Shown here: piece by piece, positions 26,781 through 35,455 of the stretch
How the letters are laid out: every line of letters begins with the position of its first letter
Numbering within the stretch: the stretch's first letter is position 1
Assembly (NCBI RefSeq): GCF_903819335.1
Contig: NZ_CAIJDE010000056.1
Coordinates: 1-64,000, forward strand
Direction of reading: 5' to 3'
DNA from: Flavobacterium panici
Lineage (GTDB): Bacteria > Bacteroidota > Bacteroidia > Flavobacteriales > Flavobacteriaceae
Length of the DNA stretch: 64,000 nt
The notes under the pieces: model-generated
What the model saw: the letters and a program-made list of their open reading frames with translations, nothing else
Databases searched by the model: none
Told to the model about the DNA's origin: nothing
Position numbers and translations under genes: made by a program

Positions 26781-27689
26781 ATGGGATTTTACATCAACAA
26801 AGAACATTTGATTCATGATATTGAATATCCTGCGAGATATCAATCAAAAAATCTGCTTAAAAGCGTTACGATTGTTTTTGCTCTAATATTAATGTTTCTT
26901 TTATTATTCAGGCCTTTTGGAGTTTATGATCCGGAAATGAGAATGCATTATTTTTTTATTTGTTTTCTTCACGCCTTATCACCCGCATTAATCCTGTTCG
27001 TTTATTTTGAGGGACTTAATTATATCAGAAAAAGAAAAAACGAAATCGAAAATTGGACTTTACTCAAAGAATATTCTCATATTGGAGCAGTGCTGGTTTT
27101 AGCAGGTTTGTCGAGTTTTTTCATGCGTGATTTGATTTACAATAATGCCGGAAATTGGTCATGGCGTTATTTATGGGAAGAAATCAGAAATTGTTTTGTT
27201 GCAGGTATATTTTTCTATCTTTTTCTAAGATTATCCAGTTTTTATTTTGAATCAAAAAAAGGCTCTCCGTTTGTACTCCAATTTACAAAGCTAAATATTG
27301 AATCAAAAACCACAGACCTTCAGTCAAAACTTTATGTCAATACTCAGGTTAAGCAAGACGATTTTAGTCTGGACATAGACGAATTATTGTTTGTAAAAGC
27401 GGATGGGAATTATATCGAATTAACAAAATCAAACGGGTCTGAGATTACTACAGAATTAAAACGAATTTCTCTAACCCAATTTGAAACCCAAATAACCGCT
27501 TATCCTCATTTTTTTAGATGCCATAGAACCTATTTAGTCAATATGTTTAAGATCGAAAAAATAGCAGGAAATTCTCAAGGATACTTATTATCGTTTAATG
27601 AAACGAATGTAAAAGTTCCCGTTTCCAGAAAACAAATCGATAGTTTTAACAGCTGTTACGAACAACTTCGAAGCAAGTATACTGCCTAA
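26781..27689 (+). CDS. membrane-bound LytTR transcriptional regulator
   Basis: A 302-aa regulator. The N-terminal half has four membrane helices (about 28-44, 55-75, 92-110, 130-150). The C-terminal half is a LytTR DNA-binding domain (about 190-298) with LDIDELLFVKADGNYIEL and FFRCHRTYLVNM. There is no receiver domain, so the membrane part is probably the sensor or anchor. It is followed 101 bp later by an acyltransferase gene, a likely target. No kinase is nearby. Confidence 0.85.
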   Translation: MGFYINKEHLIHDIEYPARYQSKNLLKSVTIVFALILMFLLLFRPFGVYDPEMRMHYFFICFLHALSPALILFVYFEGLNYIRKRKNEIENWTLLKEYSHIGAVLVLAGLSSFFMRDLIYNNAGNWSWRYLWEEIRNCFVAGIFFYLFLRLSSFYFESKKGSPFVLQFTKLNIESKTTDLQSKLYVNTQVKQDDFSLDIDELLFVKADGNYIELTKSNGSEITTELKRISLTQFETQITAYPHFFRCHRTYLVNMFKIEKIAGNSQGYLLSFNETNVKVPVSRKQIDSFNSCYEQLRSKYTA

Positions 27690-27790
27690 GCTTGTTGTTC
27701 GTCACAAAAGCTAGTTACTGATAACATGTACGCTTACAACCGTTTTTTCTTGTTGTAGGTTTGCCATCAGTAACACTAAATCTATTTATT

Positions 27791-28945
27791 ATGTCATCTG
27801 CATCAATCGCTTTGAATCAGGATTCTGGTTCGTCAAACAAATTAGTATACATAGATAATATTAAAATTTTATTGACAATATTAGTTGTGCTTCATCACAC
27901 AGTTATTGCCTATAGTTCTTCAGAAGGCTGGTATTATACAGAACAAACTGGACTTATGGGAGCCCGTATTCCTATGACAATGTTTGTAAGCCTCAATCAG
28001 TCTTTTTTTATGGGATTTTTTTTCCTGCTGGCAGCGTACTTTACAAGTTCTTCTTATGCTAGAAAAGGAGCATCAAAATTTATTAAAGACCGTCTTGTAC
28101 GATTAGGAATTCCCATAGTATTCTATTCCTTTATACTTTCCCCATTCATCAGCTATTTGGTATATTATTTTGCAAAAGGACATCACATTACTTATTTCCA
28201 ATATTTAAGCGGATTTGACAGCTGGATCGATTTAGGTGTTACATGGTTTGTAGCGGCATTATTGCTTTTTACATTGATTTATGCAGGAGCAAAAAAAATA
28301 TTTAAAATTAGTTTCAAAAAACCTGTAGAAGTACCAAAAACCTGTACCATATTGTGGTTTGCAGTAATATTGGGAATCATCAGTTTTTTAGTTAGAATTA
28401 TTTTTCCTGTGGGATGGGTTCTGGAACCAGTCGGGTTTCAATTAGGACATTTTCCGCAGTATATCGCCTTATTTATTGTTGGATTACTGGCCGCCAAAAA
28501 CAACTGGTTTGATAAACTCTCTGATAAAACGTACAGAGGTTTAAAAAGAGCAACACGAATATGTTTACTGCTTTTTCCAATATTTTTTATCATCAAATTT
28601 AATCTCAATACACCTTCTTCCTGGTTTTCCGGAGGTTTTCATTGGGAGGCATTATTATACGCAGTTTGGGAACAATGTATTGGTATTTCAATACTAACGA
28701 CATTATTAATTAGAGGAAAAAAAAGATGGAATCATTCTTCTGTACTATTGACTAAATTATCACGCAGCAGTTTTGCCGTCTATATTTTTCACCCATTAGT
28801 GATTGTTGGTTGTACGCTCGCGGTAAGAAACTGGGCAATTGAACCTGCAATAAAACTTTTGGTTACAGCACCATTAATAGTTATAGGCAGTTTTATATTC
28901 GGGTCACTTGTTTTATTAATTCCGGGAATTAAGAAAATTATTTAA
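27791..28945 (+). CDS. membrane acyltransferase (acyltransferase-3/OpgC-like)
   Basis: A 384-aa integral membrane protein with about ten helices. The N-terminal YIDNIKILLTILVVLHHTVI carries the paired His of the acyltransferase-3 family, which acylates sugars or glycans at the membrane; the overall plan is closest to the OpgC type. The start is ATG 27791; the upstream in-frame TTG at 27761 is less likely. The gap before it holds a nested hairpin. Acceptor substrate unknown. Confidence 0.8.
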   Translation: MSSASIALNQDSGSSNKLVYIDNIKILLTILVVLHHTVIAYSSSEGWYYTEQTGLMGARIPMTMFVSLNQSFFMGFFFLLAAYFTSSSYARKGASKFIKDRLVRLGIPIVFYSFILSPFISYLVYYFAKGHHITYFQYLSGFDSWIDLGVTWFVAALLLFTLIYAGAKKIFKISFKKPVEVPKTCTILWFAVILGIISFLVRIIFPVGWVLEPVGFQLGHFPQYIALFIVGLLAAKNNWFDKLSDKTYRGLKRATRICLLLFPIFFIIKFNLNTPSSWFSGGFHWEALLYAVWEQCIGISILTTLLIRGKKRWNHSSVLLTKLSRSSFAVYIFHPLVIVGCTLAVRNWAIEPAIKLLVTAPLIVIGSFIFGSLVLLIPGIKKII

Positions 28946-29034
28946 TATAGTTATTCGTGTTTTTTAGAAAATAAAAAAAACACGAATTCCAATAAATTTG
29001 AATTTCTTGTCGTAATTCCCTAGCATTTTTTTGA

Positions 29035-29067
29035 AACTTCGGAAATCAAAAAAGAATTTCCGAAGTT
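29035..29067. repeat. inverted repeat between convergent genes
   Basis: AACTTCGGAAAT (29035-29046) pairs perfectly with ATTTCCGAAGTT (29056-29067). There is no T-tract on either side, so it is not a standard terminator, although it sits where the acyltransferase and hydrolase genes converge. A second A/T-rich pair (ATTCGTGTTTTT/AAAAACACGAAT) is at 28953-28987. Confidence 0.5.
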
Positions 29068-29080
29068 AATTTCCGGAAAT

Positions 29081-29929
29081 CTATTTTGTGTTCTGTAAAA
29101 AATTATCGATGTAATTTACTACCAGTGGAATATTTTGATGCTGAGGAGCATGCCCTGTTTGCGGCAGAACAATTAACTGTGATGTTGGAAGCTGTTTGGT
29201 CAGCGGATACCAATTTCCTACAGCAAAACTAGTGTCGTGATCTCCGGAAATTATTAAAATTGGTGTTTTTGTCGTTTTTAATTTATCTCTAAAATTGTCT
29301 TTATCTTCGGCAGCACTTTCGCCTCCTGCAAAATACAATTGAAAAGTTTCCATAGTCGAAGGAATTTTAGAAACATCAATTCTTTGAGCAATTCGGTCGT
29401 GAGAAGCTTTTGCAGCGTTTCTGCTTTCTTCAGATTCTGGTTCGAAGAAAAGTATCACTTCATCTTCAAAATCATTTATTGGTTTTAAAGCATGATCCAG
29501 AAAAGATTGTTCCAGCGGAACAACTCTTTTTCCTATTGGGCCAGTTCCTAACAATATGGTATGTGTCGCTAATTCTGGATATTGATGTGTTGCAGCTTGT
29601 GTAACTAATCCGCCATACGACCAGCCCATCAAAATGGCGCTTTTGATTTTTAAAAAATCAGCCAGATCTTTTACATCTTTAGCAACTTCTTTAATATCTG
29701 TAGGAAGTGTTCCAGTTGAATAGCCAATTCCCGAATAATCAAAAGTAACAACCTGATGTTTTTCTGCCAGAAGATCCAAAAATAACGGATCCCAGGTATC
29801 AAGAGTTCCTCTAAAACGGTTAATTAAAATAATTGGATTTCCCTCGCCAATTGATCTGTAAGCGATTGTTCGGCCTGAAAGTTCGGCAAACTGAGTTTCT
29901 GAATTTGGAGCGTTTATTTTTGTGCTCAT
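29081..29929 (-). CDS. alpha/beta-fold hydrolase
   Basis: A 282-aa alpha/beta hydrolase. The nucleophile elbow GWSYGG (Ser near 109), the acid in ISGDHDTSFAVGNW and the C-terminal His in LPQTGHAPQHQ are present. The N-terminus FAELSGRTIAYRSIGEG is typical of haloperoxidase/epoxide-hydrolase-like members. No signal peptide. It appears to be a single-gene unit. Substrate cannot be inferred. Confidence 0.85.
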   Translation of the reverse strand: MSTKINAPNSETQFAELSGRTIAYRSIGEGNPIILINRFRGTLDTWDPLFLDLLAEKHQVVTFDYSGIGYSTGTLPTDIKEVAKDVKDLADFLKIKSAILMGWSYGGLVTQAATHQYPELATHTILLGTGPIGKRVVPLEQSFLDHALKPINDFEDEVILFFEPESEESRNAAKASHDRIAQRIDVSKIPSTMETFQLYFAGGESAAEDKDNFRDKLKTTKTPILIISGDHDTSFAVGNWYPLTKQLPTSQLIVLPQTGHAPQHQNIPLVVNYIDNFLQNTK

Positions 29930-30080
29930 TGCTTTAAGTTTTTGGTTAATAATGAATTACTAAACAATTTTAATGCCTTTGAAGATTTTATTTACAAATC
30001 AAACCTTTACAGGATTTAAGCCGTTATTTTGCTGTTTTTATTTCGCTAAAAAATAATGTTTTTACGAAATATAGAAAATA

Positions 30081-30761
30081 TTATATCTCAATTGTGTCGC
30101 CAATTTTAGGTAAATAAAGATTGAGATTTGCGTTTTTAAAATCACTTAAAGCTTTTTCATGATCCATTTTAATGAAACCAAAAGTATCATAATGAACGCC
30201 TAAAATTTTATCAACTTCAACCAGTTTTGAAGCCTCAATTGCTTCTTCAACTCCCATTGTTAATCCGTCGCCAATTGGGAAAACGGCGAAATCAAGTTTA
30301 GTAAACTTCGGAATCAGTTTCATGTCTAAAGTCAACGCCGTATCGCCGCTGTAGTAGAAATTTCCATCAACGGTTGTGAGTACAAAACCAGTTGCAATTC
30401 CGCCATAAGTTCCATCCATAAAACTGCTCGGATGCTGTGCAATCACACATTTTACGGTTCCAAAATCAAAACTGAATTTTCCGCCCGGATTAATTGGATG
30501 TGCATTTTCGATTCCGTTTTTTAAGAGCCAGTTGTAGATTTCAAAATTCCCCAAAACCTTTGCTCCGGTGTTTTTTGCAATTCTTTCCACATCCAGAATA
30601 TGATCGTAATGCGCATGCGAAATAAAAATATAATCGGCCTTTATTTCGTCGACATTAATGTGTTTTGCCAATTCGTTTGGCGTAATAAAAGGGTCGAAGA
30701 GAAGATGTTTTCCATTTGCAAAAACAGAAAAACAAGAATGTCCGTAATAAGTGAGTTTCAT
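30081..30761 (-). CDS. metal-dependent hydrolase (UPF0173, metallo-beta-lactamase fold)
   Basis: A 226-aa cytoplasmic protein of the UPF0173 branch of the metallo-beta-lactamase superfamily. The metal motif HAHYDH, a second His in AQHPSSF and YYSGDTALTLD supply the ligands, and GVHYDTFGFI the last one. Members are probably Zn hydrolases, but the substrate is not established. Intact; 226 aa is the normal length. Confidence 0.88.
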   Translation of the reverse strand: MKLTYYGHSCFSVFANGKHLLFDPFITPNELAKHINVDEIKADYIFISHAHYDHILDVERIAKNTGAKVLGNFEIYNWLLKNGIENAHPINPGGKFSFDFGTVKCVIAQHPSSFMDGTYGGIATGFVLTTVDGNFYYSGDTALTLDMKLIPKFTKLDFAVFPIGDGLTMGVEEAIEASKLVEVDKILGVHYDTFGFIKMDHEKALSDFKNANLNLYLPKIGDTIEI

Positions 30762-30844
30762 GATATATAAATTTTAGAATTGATAACAGTTAAGTTGATT
30801 AATATCCAAAAAATATACCAGCAGAATTTACCTTAAATATGCTA

Positions 30845-31591
30845 TTATTCTTCGAATACTTTTTCGGTATCAACAGGATTGTTTTCCTGATACAATTTTT
30901 GCCCAATTTTACCTTTATCACCTAATGCGCGCCCTTTTATAAGCCATGCAGTTCCAAATGCAAAAAGTGCCAGTGCTTCAAGAGCCAGAGTAGAATAAGT
31001 AAAAAGTTTTAAACTCTCTGAAACAGGAACCAAAACAATAGAAATCAAAATAATATAACCACAAGTTCTGTAAATATTATTTTCGTTTAAAATGCTTTTA
31101 GGTGTTTCGATATATTTTTCCTGAGTAATTGTAAAAACATTAATAGCAAGCAAAGCCAATATCAAAAACAGCACCGCAGCAAAACCGTAATGGAGCCAGC
31201 CAAGCCATTTTTCTGTTAATGGAATAATGGTATAGATTTTTTGTGAAACGCTTTCGGGATTTGTGGGAACAAGCGCCACACCAATTGCCATAATTCCGGC
31301 AATATTGGTCAGTAAATTATCATTTTTGAAAATTGATTTATTTCCGTGCCCTTTATACCGAATCAAAAATAAACCTACAGCAGACAAAGTTCCGGTAAAA
31401 ATTTCCCTTAAATTGGTATAGTAATAATCGCTGACAGAAGGCTGGATTTTGGTTTGAAAAAAAGGGATTAAAGAAAAACCAACTAAAAATACAGGCAGTA
31501 AAAATCCCAAATAACCTATTGCCCGTCTGATTCTTCGGTACGTGAAAATATCATAATTTTCAATCTTTATTTCTTTGGTATCTATTATCAT
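30845..31591 (-). CDS. multi-pass membrane protein, unknown
   Basis: A 248-aa protein starting at ATG 31591; a TTG at 31615 could extend it by eight residues and would overlap the upstream stop. About seven membrane helices are visible, with a charged C-terminal tail. No family is recognised. It is immediately downstream of a 122-aa soluble gene on the same strand (about 20 bp), so the two probably form an operon. Confidence 0.65.
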   Translation of the reverse strand: MIIDTKEIKIENYDIFTYRRIRRAIGYLGFLLPVFLVGFSLIPFFQTKIQPSVSDYYYTNLREIFTGTLSAVGLFLIRYKGHGNKSIFKNDNLLTNIAGIMAIGVALVPTNPESVSQKIYTIIPLTEKWLGWLHYGFAAVLFLILALLAINVFTITQEKYIETPKSILNENNIYRTCGYIILISIVLVPVSESLKLFTYSTLALEALALFAFGTAWLIKGRALGDKGKIGQKLYQENNPVDTEKVFEE

Positions 31592-31611
31592 AATTTGTAA
31601 GCAAGAATCAA

Positions 31612-31980
31612 TCAACTATTATTTTCAGATCTGGTTTCATCAAATCCTGACGGCCATACTTCATATCTGTTTTTAAATTCTAAAGGAGTTTCCGGCTGTC
31701 CCATATTTCCGTAAAATTTATTTACTTCCTGCTCTTTTATCAGCTTTTCCCATGTTTCATCGTCCATTGTTTTTTTTTGAAAAGAAGCTAGTTTTTCTGA
31801 TTCGGGATAATGTTTTCTTTCAATATTTCTGTTAATTCTGATTTTTTGCTCAGATGTCAGCCTCGCTGAAATTTGTTTCCATATTTCACCAATAGGATTT
31901 TTAATTGCTAGTTCAGTCAGATTTTGAATTTCTTCTTCACTTAAATTTTTAGGAAAATCATCCGGATTAAAATCTTTCAT
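31612..31980 (-). CDS. hypothetical soluble protein
   Basis: A 122-aa charged, mostly helical protein without signal or membrane segments. No family is recognised. Notable stretches are [19 protein letters not shown] and a Pro-rich C-terminal third ([19 protein letters not shown]). It is upstream of, and probably co-transcribed with, the multi-pass membrane protein gene. Confidence 0.6.
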   Translation of the reverse strand: MKDFNPDDFPKNLSEEEIQNLTELAIKNPIGEIWKQISARLTSEQKIRINRNIERKHYPESEKLASFQKKTMDDETWEKLIKEQEVNKFYGNMGQPETPLEFKNRYEVWPSGFDETRSENNS

Positions 31981-32030
31981 ATAACAAAATTGAATTGTTT
32001 AAATCTTTTACAATTGGAAATAAAAGTAAA

Positions 32031-32495
32031 TTACTTTCTCGAAAACAAATTTTCTACAACCCAGGCCGGACCAATTAATAAAAACTGAAGATCTTTTAAG
32101 AATGAAGGTTTTTTGCCTTCAATATTGTGTCCGTAGAACTGCCCAATCCAGGCAATTACAAAAACACCAATTGAGAATGCCCATAACGGAAAAATCTGCC
32201 CGATATAATAATTAACAACTAAACAAATTCCTGAAAAAATGGCAATTTTTACGGCCATTGCAATCGAAAGTCTAATGTAAAAAACAAGGACAAAAAGCAA
32301 AACCACAAAAGCCCAATTTTCGATAATTGGTGCATTTAGTTTTAAAGTATTCGCAATAATATCACTCGGAATACTCATTAATAAACCAACAATAGAAAAG
32401 TAAATTGCCGGAACACAAATATAATGTATGGCTTTGTTTTTTGGGTTTTGGTGACTTACGGCATATTCTGCAAACCATTGATCTAGTGTTCTCAT
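32031..32495 (-). CDS. Mpo1-like (DUF962) membrane protein
   Basis: A 154-aa protein starting MRTLDQWFAEYAVSHQNPKN, followed by several membrane helices: the DUF962/YGL010w layout. The yeast member Mpo1 is an Fe-dependent dioxygenase acting on 2-hydroxy fatty acids. Conserved His in AVSHQNPKN and KAIHYI and in GQFYGHNIEG fit metal ligands. The bacterial role is unproved; a lipid-modifying function is inference from the yeast enzyme. Confidence 0.85.
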   Translation of the reverse strand: MRTLDQWFAEYAVSHQNPKNKAIHYICVPAIYFSIVGLLMSIPSDIIANTLKLNAPIIENWAFVVLLFVLVFYIRLSIAMAVKIAIFSGICLVVNYYIGQIFPLWAFSIGVFVIAWIGQFYGHNIEGKKPSFLKDLQFLLIGPAWVVENLFSRK

Positions 32496-32551
32496 TTTTG
32501 TGGTTTTAAGGTTAGTTAACGTAAATCTAGTAAAAAAAACCGAAGCTTTTA

Positions 32552-32857
32552 TTACATCTTAAATCCAACAATAAAAATCGTTATGAGTAACCAAAATAAA
32601 GTAGGGAATAAGCCGAGAGCAATCCAAATGAATTTATATTTTATGTTTAAATTGAAATCTTTTTTCAAAATAAAAATTAGAAACATAAAAGATAAAACCA
32701 AAGAAATAATTTGAAAAGTATAACATGAAATCCAGCCAACATGATAAAGCCATCTCCATTTATCAACATATCTAAATTGCTGTGTGCTTTTAGACATTAT
32801 AAAAGCAGATACAAAAAGCAATATTATAGAAATTGAAAAAGGCTTTAATTTATTCAT
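32552..32857 (-). CDS. small three-helix membrane protein, unknown
   Basis: A 101-aa protein with membrane segments at about 7-20, 42-63 and 76-98. No family is recognised. Its start lies six bases after the stop of the upstream DUF3754 gene, so it is almost certainly translated from the same transcript. Confidence 0.6.
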   Translation of the reverse strand: MNKLKPFSISIILLFVSAFIMSKSTQQFRYVDKWRWLYHVGWISCYTFQIISLVLSFMFLIFILKKDFNLNIKYKFIWIALGLFPTLFWLLITIFIVGFKM

Positions 32858-32862
32858 TTATA

Positions 32863-34095
32863 TTATTTGGTCACATTATACTCAAAAACATTATCCCATA
32901 ATTCATCGATTGTGACAAGCGCCTCATTTAGCGGAATAACTTCCCATTTTCCGTTGGTTTCTATTCCTAAACCAATGCTTTTTAGCTTAAGTAAAGCATC
33001 GTTTACATCAAAATCCAATTCAGTATTTAATTGAGAGGCAAACCAAGACTCAATTTGAGAATCAAGTTCTTGCGCAGTTAACGGATTTGGGCTTTTATTT
33101 AAAAAGGTATAAGCCAAAATAGTTTCTTTTAAAGCTTCTTCTTCAGATGAGTTTAAAAGAGAATAAAAAGCACCGCTGTTGTTCCCGACATTTTTAAAAT
33201 ACAAACTGTCTGAAAGCATTTTAGAATATCTGATTTTCTTGTTTATGAAATTATTGTATTGGCGAAAGCAGTAAGCAGATAAAATTCCTAAAGCAATTAA
33301 ACCTTGATTTAAAGAAGTTTTGCTGTTTAGTAAATCGATAGTTTCTCCGGTTTCATAAGCATTGTACATGTTTATTAAGGCGGGAATTACTTTGGCACTT
33401 AATAATGAAATACCTCCAAAAACTCCCGGAACCCAAAGTAACAGTTTGTCTTTTAAAGACATTTTTGGAATTGCATTTGGAAAAATCGTTTCGAGATCGT
33501 TTTTAGGTACGCGTTTAAAAATCTTTAAAGCAATTGATCCAGGATCAATTGGCATTTTTCCCAACTTGACTTTTTTCTGGGTCAAATAATCGGCGTCGCT
33601 GTAATTGAGGTAAATAAGGACACGATCATAATATTCGATTTCAACTTCTTTTTTCCAGAAATAATATTTCTTAACAGTTTCTTTTGCTTTATGATGACCG
33701 CGAACATATAATTCGTAATCCTTAAAAGCATGAAAATCAATGGCAAGGTTTAAGCCTATTAAATCAGATTCTGTAAAAGCTTCTTTTAAAGTTTCCTGAT
33801 CGATTCTGTAATAATTGCCGCGCTCTAAAACAGTACGCAGCGTTTCTTTAAAAACAGAAAAATCGCTTTTACCAATAAAAACTTCGCGTTCTTTTTCGCT
33901 CAAATCCGGATCATAAAGCGCGTAGTTTTGCTTTAAATTTCGGTTAAGATTAAAAGATTCATAATGATAATAATGCTCGATAATATCGAATAACTTTTTA
34001 AAATCATCAACTTTTTGTCTGTCATCGGCGAAAGCTGCAATTTGCTGTTCGAGTAAAAATTCTTTATTAAACGGAATATAATGTTCTCGAGTCAT
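32863..34095 (-). CDS. DUF3754 (TMEM143-like) protein
   Basis: A 410-aa protein with the DUF3754 plan. An N-terminal helical part (MTREHYIPFNKEFLLEQQ) precedes a beta-rich centre with KAKETVKKYYFWKKE and VLIYLNYSD, then two membrane helices (about 225-245 and 265-285). Mammalian TMEM143 and plant relatives share it, but no function is established. Probably heads an operon with the small three-helix gene downstream. Confidence 0.75.
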   Translation of the reverse strand: MTREHYIPFNKEFLLEQQIAAFADDRQKVDDFKKLFDIIEHYYHYESFNLNRNLKQNYALYDPDLSEKEREVFIGKSDFSVFKETLRTVLERGNYYRIDQETLKEAFTESDLIGLNLAIDFHAFKDYELYVRGHHKAKETVKKYYFWKKEVEIEYYDRVLIYLNYSDADYLTQKKVKLGKMPIDPGSIALKIFKRVPKNDLETIFPNAIPKMSLKDKLLLWVPGVFGGISLLSAKVIPALINMYNAYETGETIDLLNSKTSLNQGLIALGILSAYCFRQYNNFINKKIRYSKMLSDSLYFKNVGNNSGAFYSLLNSSEEEALKETILAYTFLNKSPNPLTAQELDSQIESWFASQLNTELDFDVNDALLKLKSIGLGIETNGKWEVIPLNEALVTIDELWDNVFEYNVTK

Positions 34096-34247
34096 ATCGA
34101 TTCAGGGCTTTAATTTGTTTTTTGGCGTGGAATCGCAAAGGTACAAAGGTTGTAAAAAATTCAACGATTGATTATTATTAAAAGATTTATAAAATTAGAA
34201 TGCTTAGATATGCAGATTTAAAGACGTTTTACAGGTTTGGTTATTTT

Positions 34248-34287
34248 GATAAAAACAAAAGCCGCAAAGATATTTCTTTACGGCTTA
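34248..34287 (-). terminator. terminator for the minus-strand small gene
   Basis: Read on the minus strand, TAAGCCGTAAAGA and TCTTTGCGGCTT form a stem with one mismatch, followed by TTTTGTTTTT. It lies about 200 bases beyond the stop of the 75-aa gene, so the transcript would have a long 3' region. Confidence 0.65.
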
Positions 34288-34493
34288 GCTCCTTAGGGGA
34301 ATACATTAGATTATGCGAGGATCAGCTGCATAACTAAATTGTTTATCTATTTCACGAATAGATGTTTGGCCCATTACATACACTTTGATATAGAAAATCC
34401 GGATTTTTCTAACTCTAAGCTTTTGTTTGCTCCTGGAGAAAAAAGCTGGACCGCTCTTTTTGGTAATATTGATCCAAATTGTTTAATGCATAA
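34288..34493 (-). other. 3' region of the small minus-strand transcript; possible 22-aa ORF
   Basis: Between the 75-aa gene and its terminator. The only notable frame is 34306-34374 on the minus strand, encoding 22 residues (MGQTSIREIDKQFSYAADP plus three). No ribosome-binding site is seen. Whether it is translated, or whether the stretch is an untranslated RNA, cannot be decided here. Sequence between 34096 and 34247 shows nothing. Confidence 0.3.
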
Positions 34494-34721
34494 TTATTTA
34501 CTGCCTATTTCTTTTTTTAATCTATTGGCCTGACTCTCTCTCACGATCTTATATTCGTTGTCAAGCCTCTTATATTCTGCCTTTATTAGATCGCAGATAA
34601 TGCCCGCACGATCCCCTCGAATTGATTTGCGAATGTAGTCGTAAGAAAAACCGTGTTTTTCTTTAATAATCTTTAACACATCTTGGTTGTAACTTGGCTT
34701 AGATTTTATATTTTTGCTCAT
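34494..34721 (-). CDS. small basic protein, probably DNA-binding (phage-like)
   Basis: A 75-aa basic protein without membrane segments. The central part (LKIIKEKHGFSYDYIRKSIR) reads like a helix-turn-helix, and the rest is helical and charged. It is divergent from a CI-like HTH gene across 95 bp, the arrangement of a phage-type control pair. The assignment is by shape and context; no family is firmly recognised. An exact -7 motif lies 26 bases before its start. Confidence 0.6.
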   Translation of the reverse strand: MSKNIKSKPSYNQDVLKIIKEKHGFSYDYIRKSIRGDRAGIICDLIKAEYKRLDNEYKIVRESQANRLKKEIGSK

Positions 34722-34739
34722 TGCTTAATTTGTATTAAA

Positions 34740-34773
34740 AGTAAGACAAATATAGTAAGATATTTCTTAAGAA
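34740..34773. promoter_or_regulatory. divergent control region: -7 element and operator-like palindrome
   Basis: On the minus strand TATATTTG (34747-34754) matches TAnnTTTG for the 75-aa gene. Ten bases upstream of it is the perfect palindrome TTCTTAAGAA (34764-34773), inside the promoter spacer. AGTAAGA is repeated at 34740 and 34754. This would suit autoregulation by either neighbour. Confidence 0.45.
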
Positions 34774-34816
34774 TGAGTATAAATTAGATTATTTCTATAA
34801 ATAAAAATGAAGCATT

Positions 34817-35210
34817 ATGGCAGAAAATACTATAAACAGGATCAAACAGTATTTAGATTACAGAGGTATTAGAGTGGGTGCCTTTGAAAAAGTGGTGGGT
34901 ATGTCTAACGGTTCTTTTGCGAGCCAGTTAAAACATAATAAAACGATAGGTGTAGATAAGTTAGAAAATATCTTAAAAAAAATATACAGATATTGATATA
35001 GAATGGCTTTTAACCGGCGAGGGAGACATGATTAAACTGAATGTTTTGCGCGAAAAGGGAGAGGTTTATAAAAAAACAGAAAAGCTTAATGAACACGAAA
35101 TTAACTACAAGGATCTGGCTGAAGCCAGAAAGGAAACAATTGAAAGTCTAAAAAAGATTATTCAGCATCAGGATGAACAGATTGCTGCTTTTAAACAAAA
35201 CAATCAATAG
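34817..35210 (+). pseudogene. CI-like HTH regulator, frameshifted in an A8 run
   Basis: The first frame (34817-34996) gives 59 residues with a repressor-type helix-turn-helix (GAFEKVVGMSNGSFASQL) and stops soon after A8 (34975-34982). Reading with one A fewer continues in the other frame as KKYTDIDIEWLLTGEGDM and a coiled-coil tail to 35210, 130 aa in all. The EWLLTGEG box is typical of phage repressor relatives in this class. It is therefore a full-length gene broken by one extra A, unless transcriptional slippage restores it or the sequence is wrong. A terminator follows, supporting a real unit. Confidence 0.75.
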
Positions 35211-35229
35211 CGTAAAGTACTAAAAAGAA

Positions 35230-35280
35230 AAAGTGAGATTTCTAATCGTTACCAGCGATACGAAATCTCACTTTCTTGTT
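35230..35280 (+). terminator. terminator after the HTH gene
   Basis: AAAGTGAGATTTC (35230-35242) pairs perfectly with GAAATCTCACTTT (35262-35274); ATCG/CGAT pair inside the loop. A T-rich tail (CTTTCTTGTT) overlaps and follows the right arm. The rest of the gap to 35455 has no convincing gene. Confidence 0.75.
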
Positions 35281-35455
35281 CCAAAAAAATTGACAAAATT
35301 TACAAGTTTTCCTTTCGGAAGACTATATTCTAAAAGAAAAAATTATTCCCTGCAATTTTACCACTTATTAAAATTCTGGCAACACGTATTTATACCTGTT
35401 TTTAGGTTTTTTTTGAGATTCAAAGTTACAGAGGTTCAAAGGGACAAAGATTTCC

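Noticed and set aside
29035-29067. Perfect 12-bp inverted repeat as a terminator
   Set aside because: No T-tract follows on either strand; it is kept only as an inverted repeat.
34339-34533. Open frame of 64 codons on the plus strand opposite the small minus-strand gene
   Set aside because: It overlaps the end of the 75-aa gene and its 3' region, has no family resemblance and no promoter motif.
34975-34982. Programmed -1 ribosomal frameshift at the A8 run
   Set aside because: The second half of the HTH gene is in the +1 frame, so a -1 shift cannot join the two parts.
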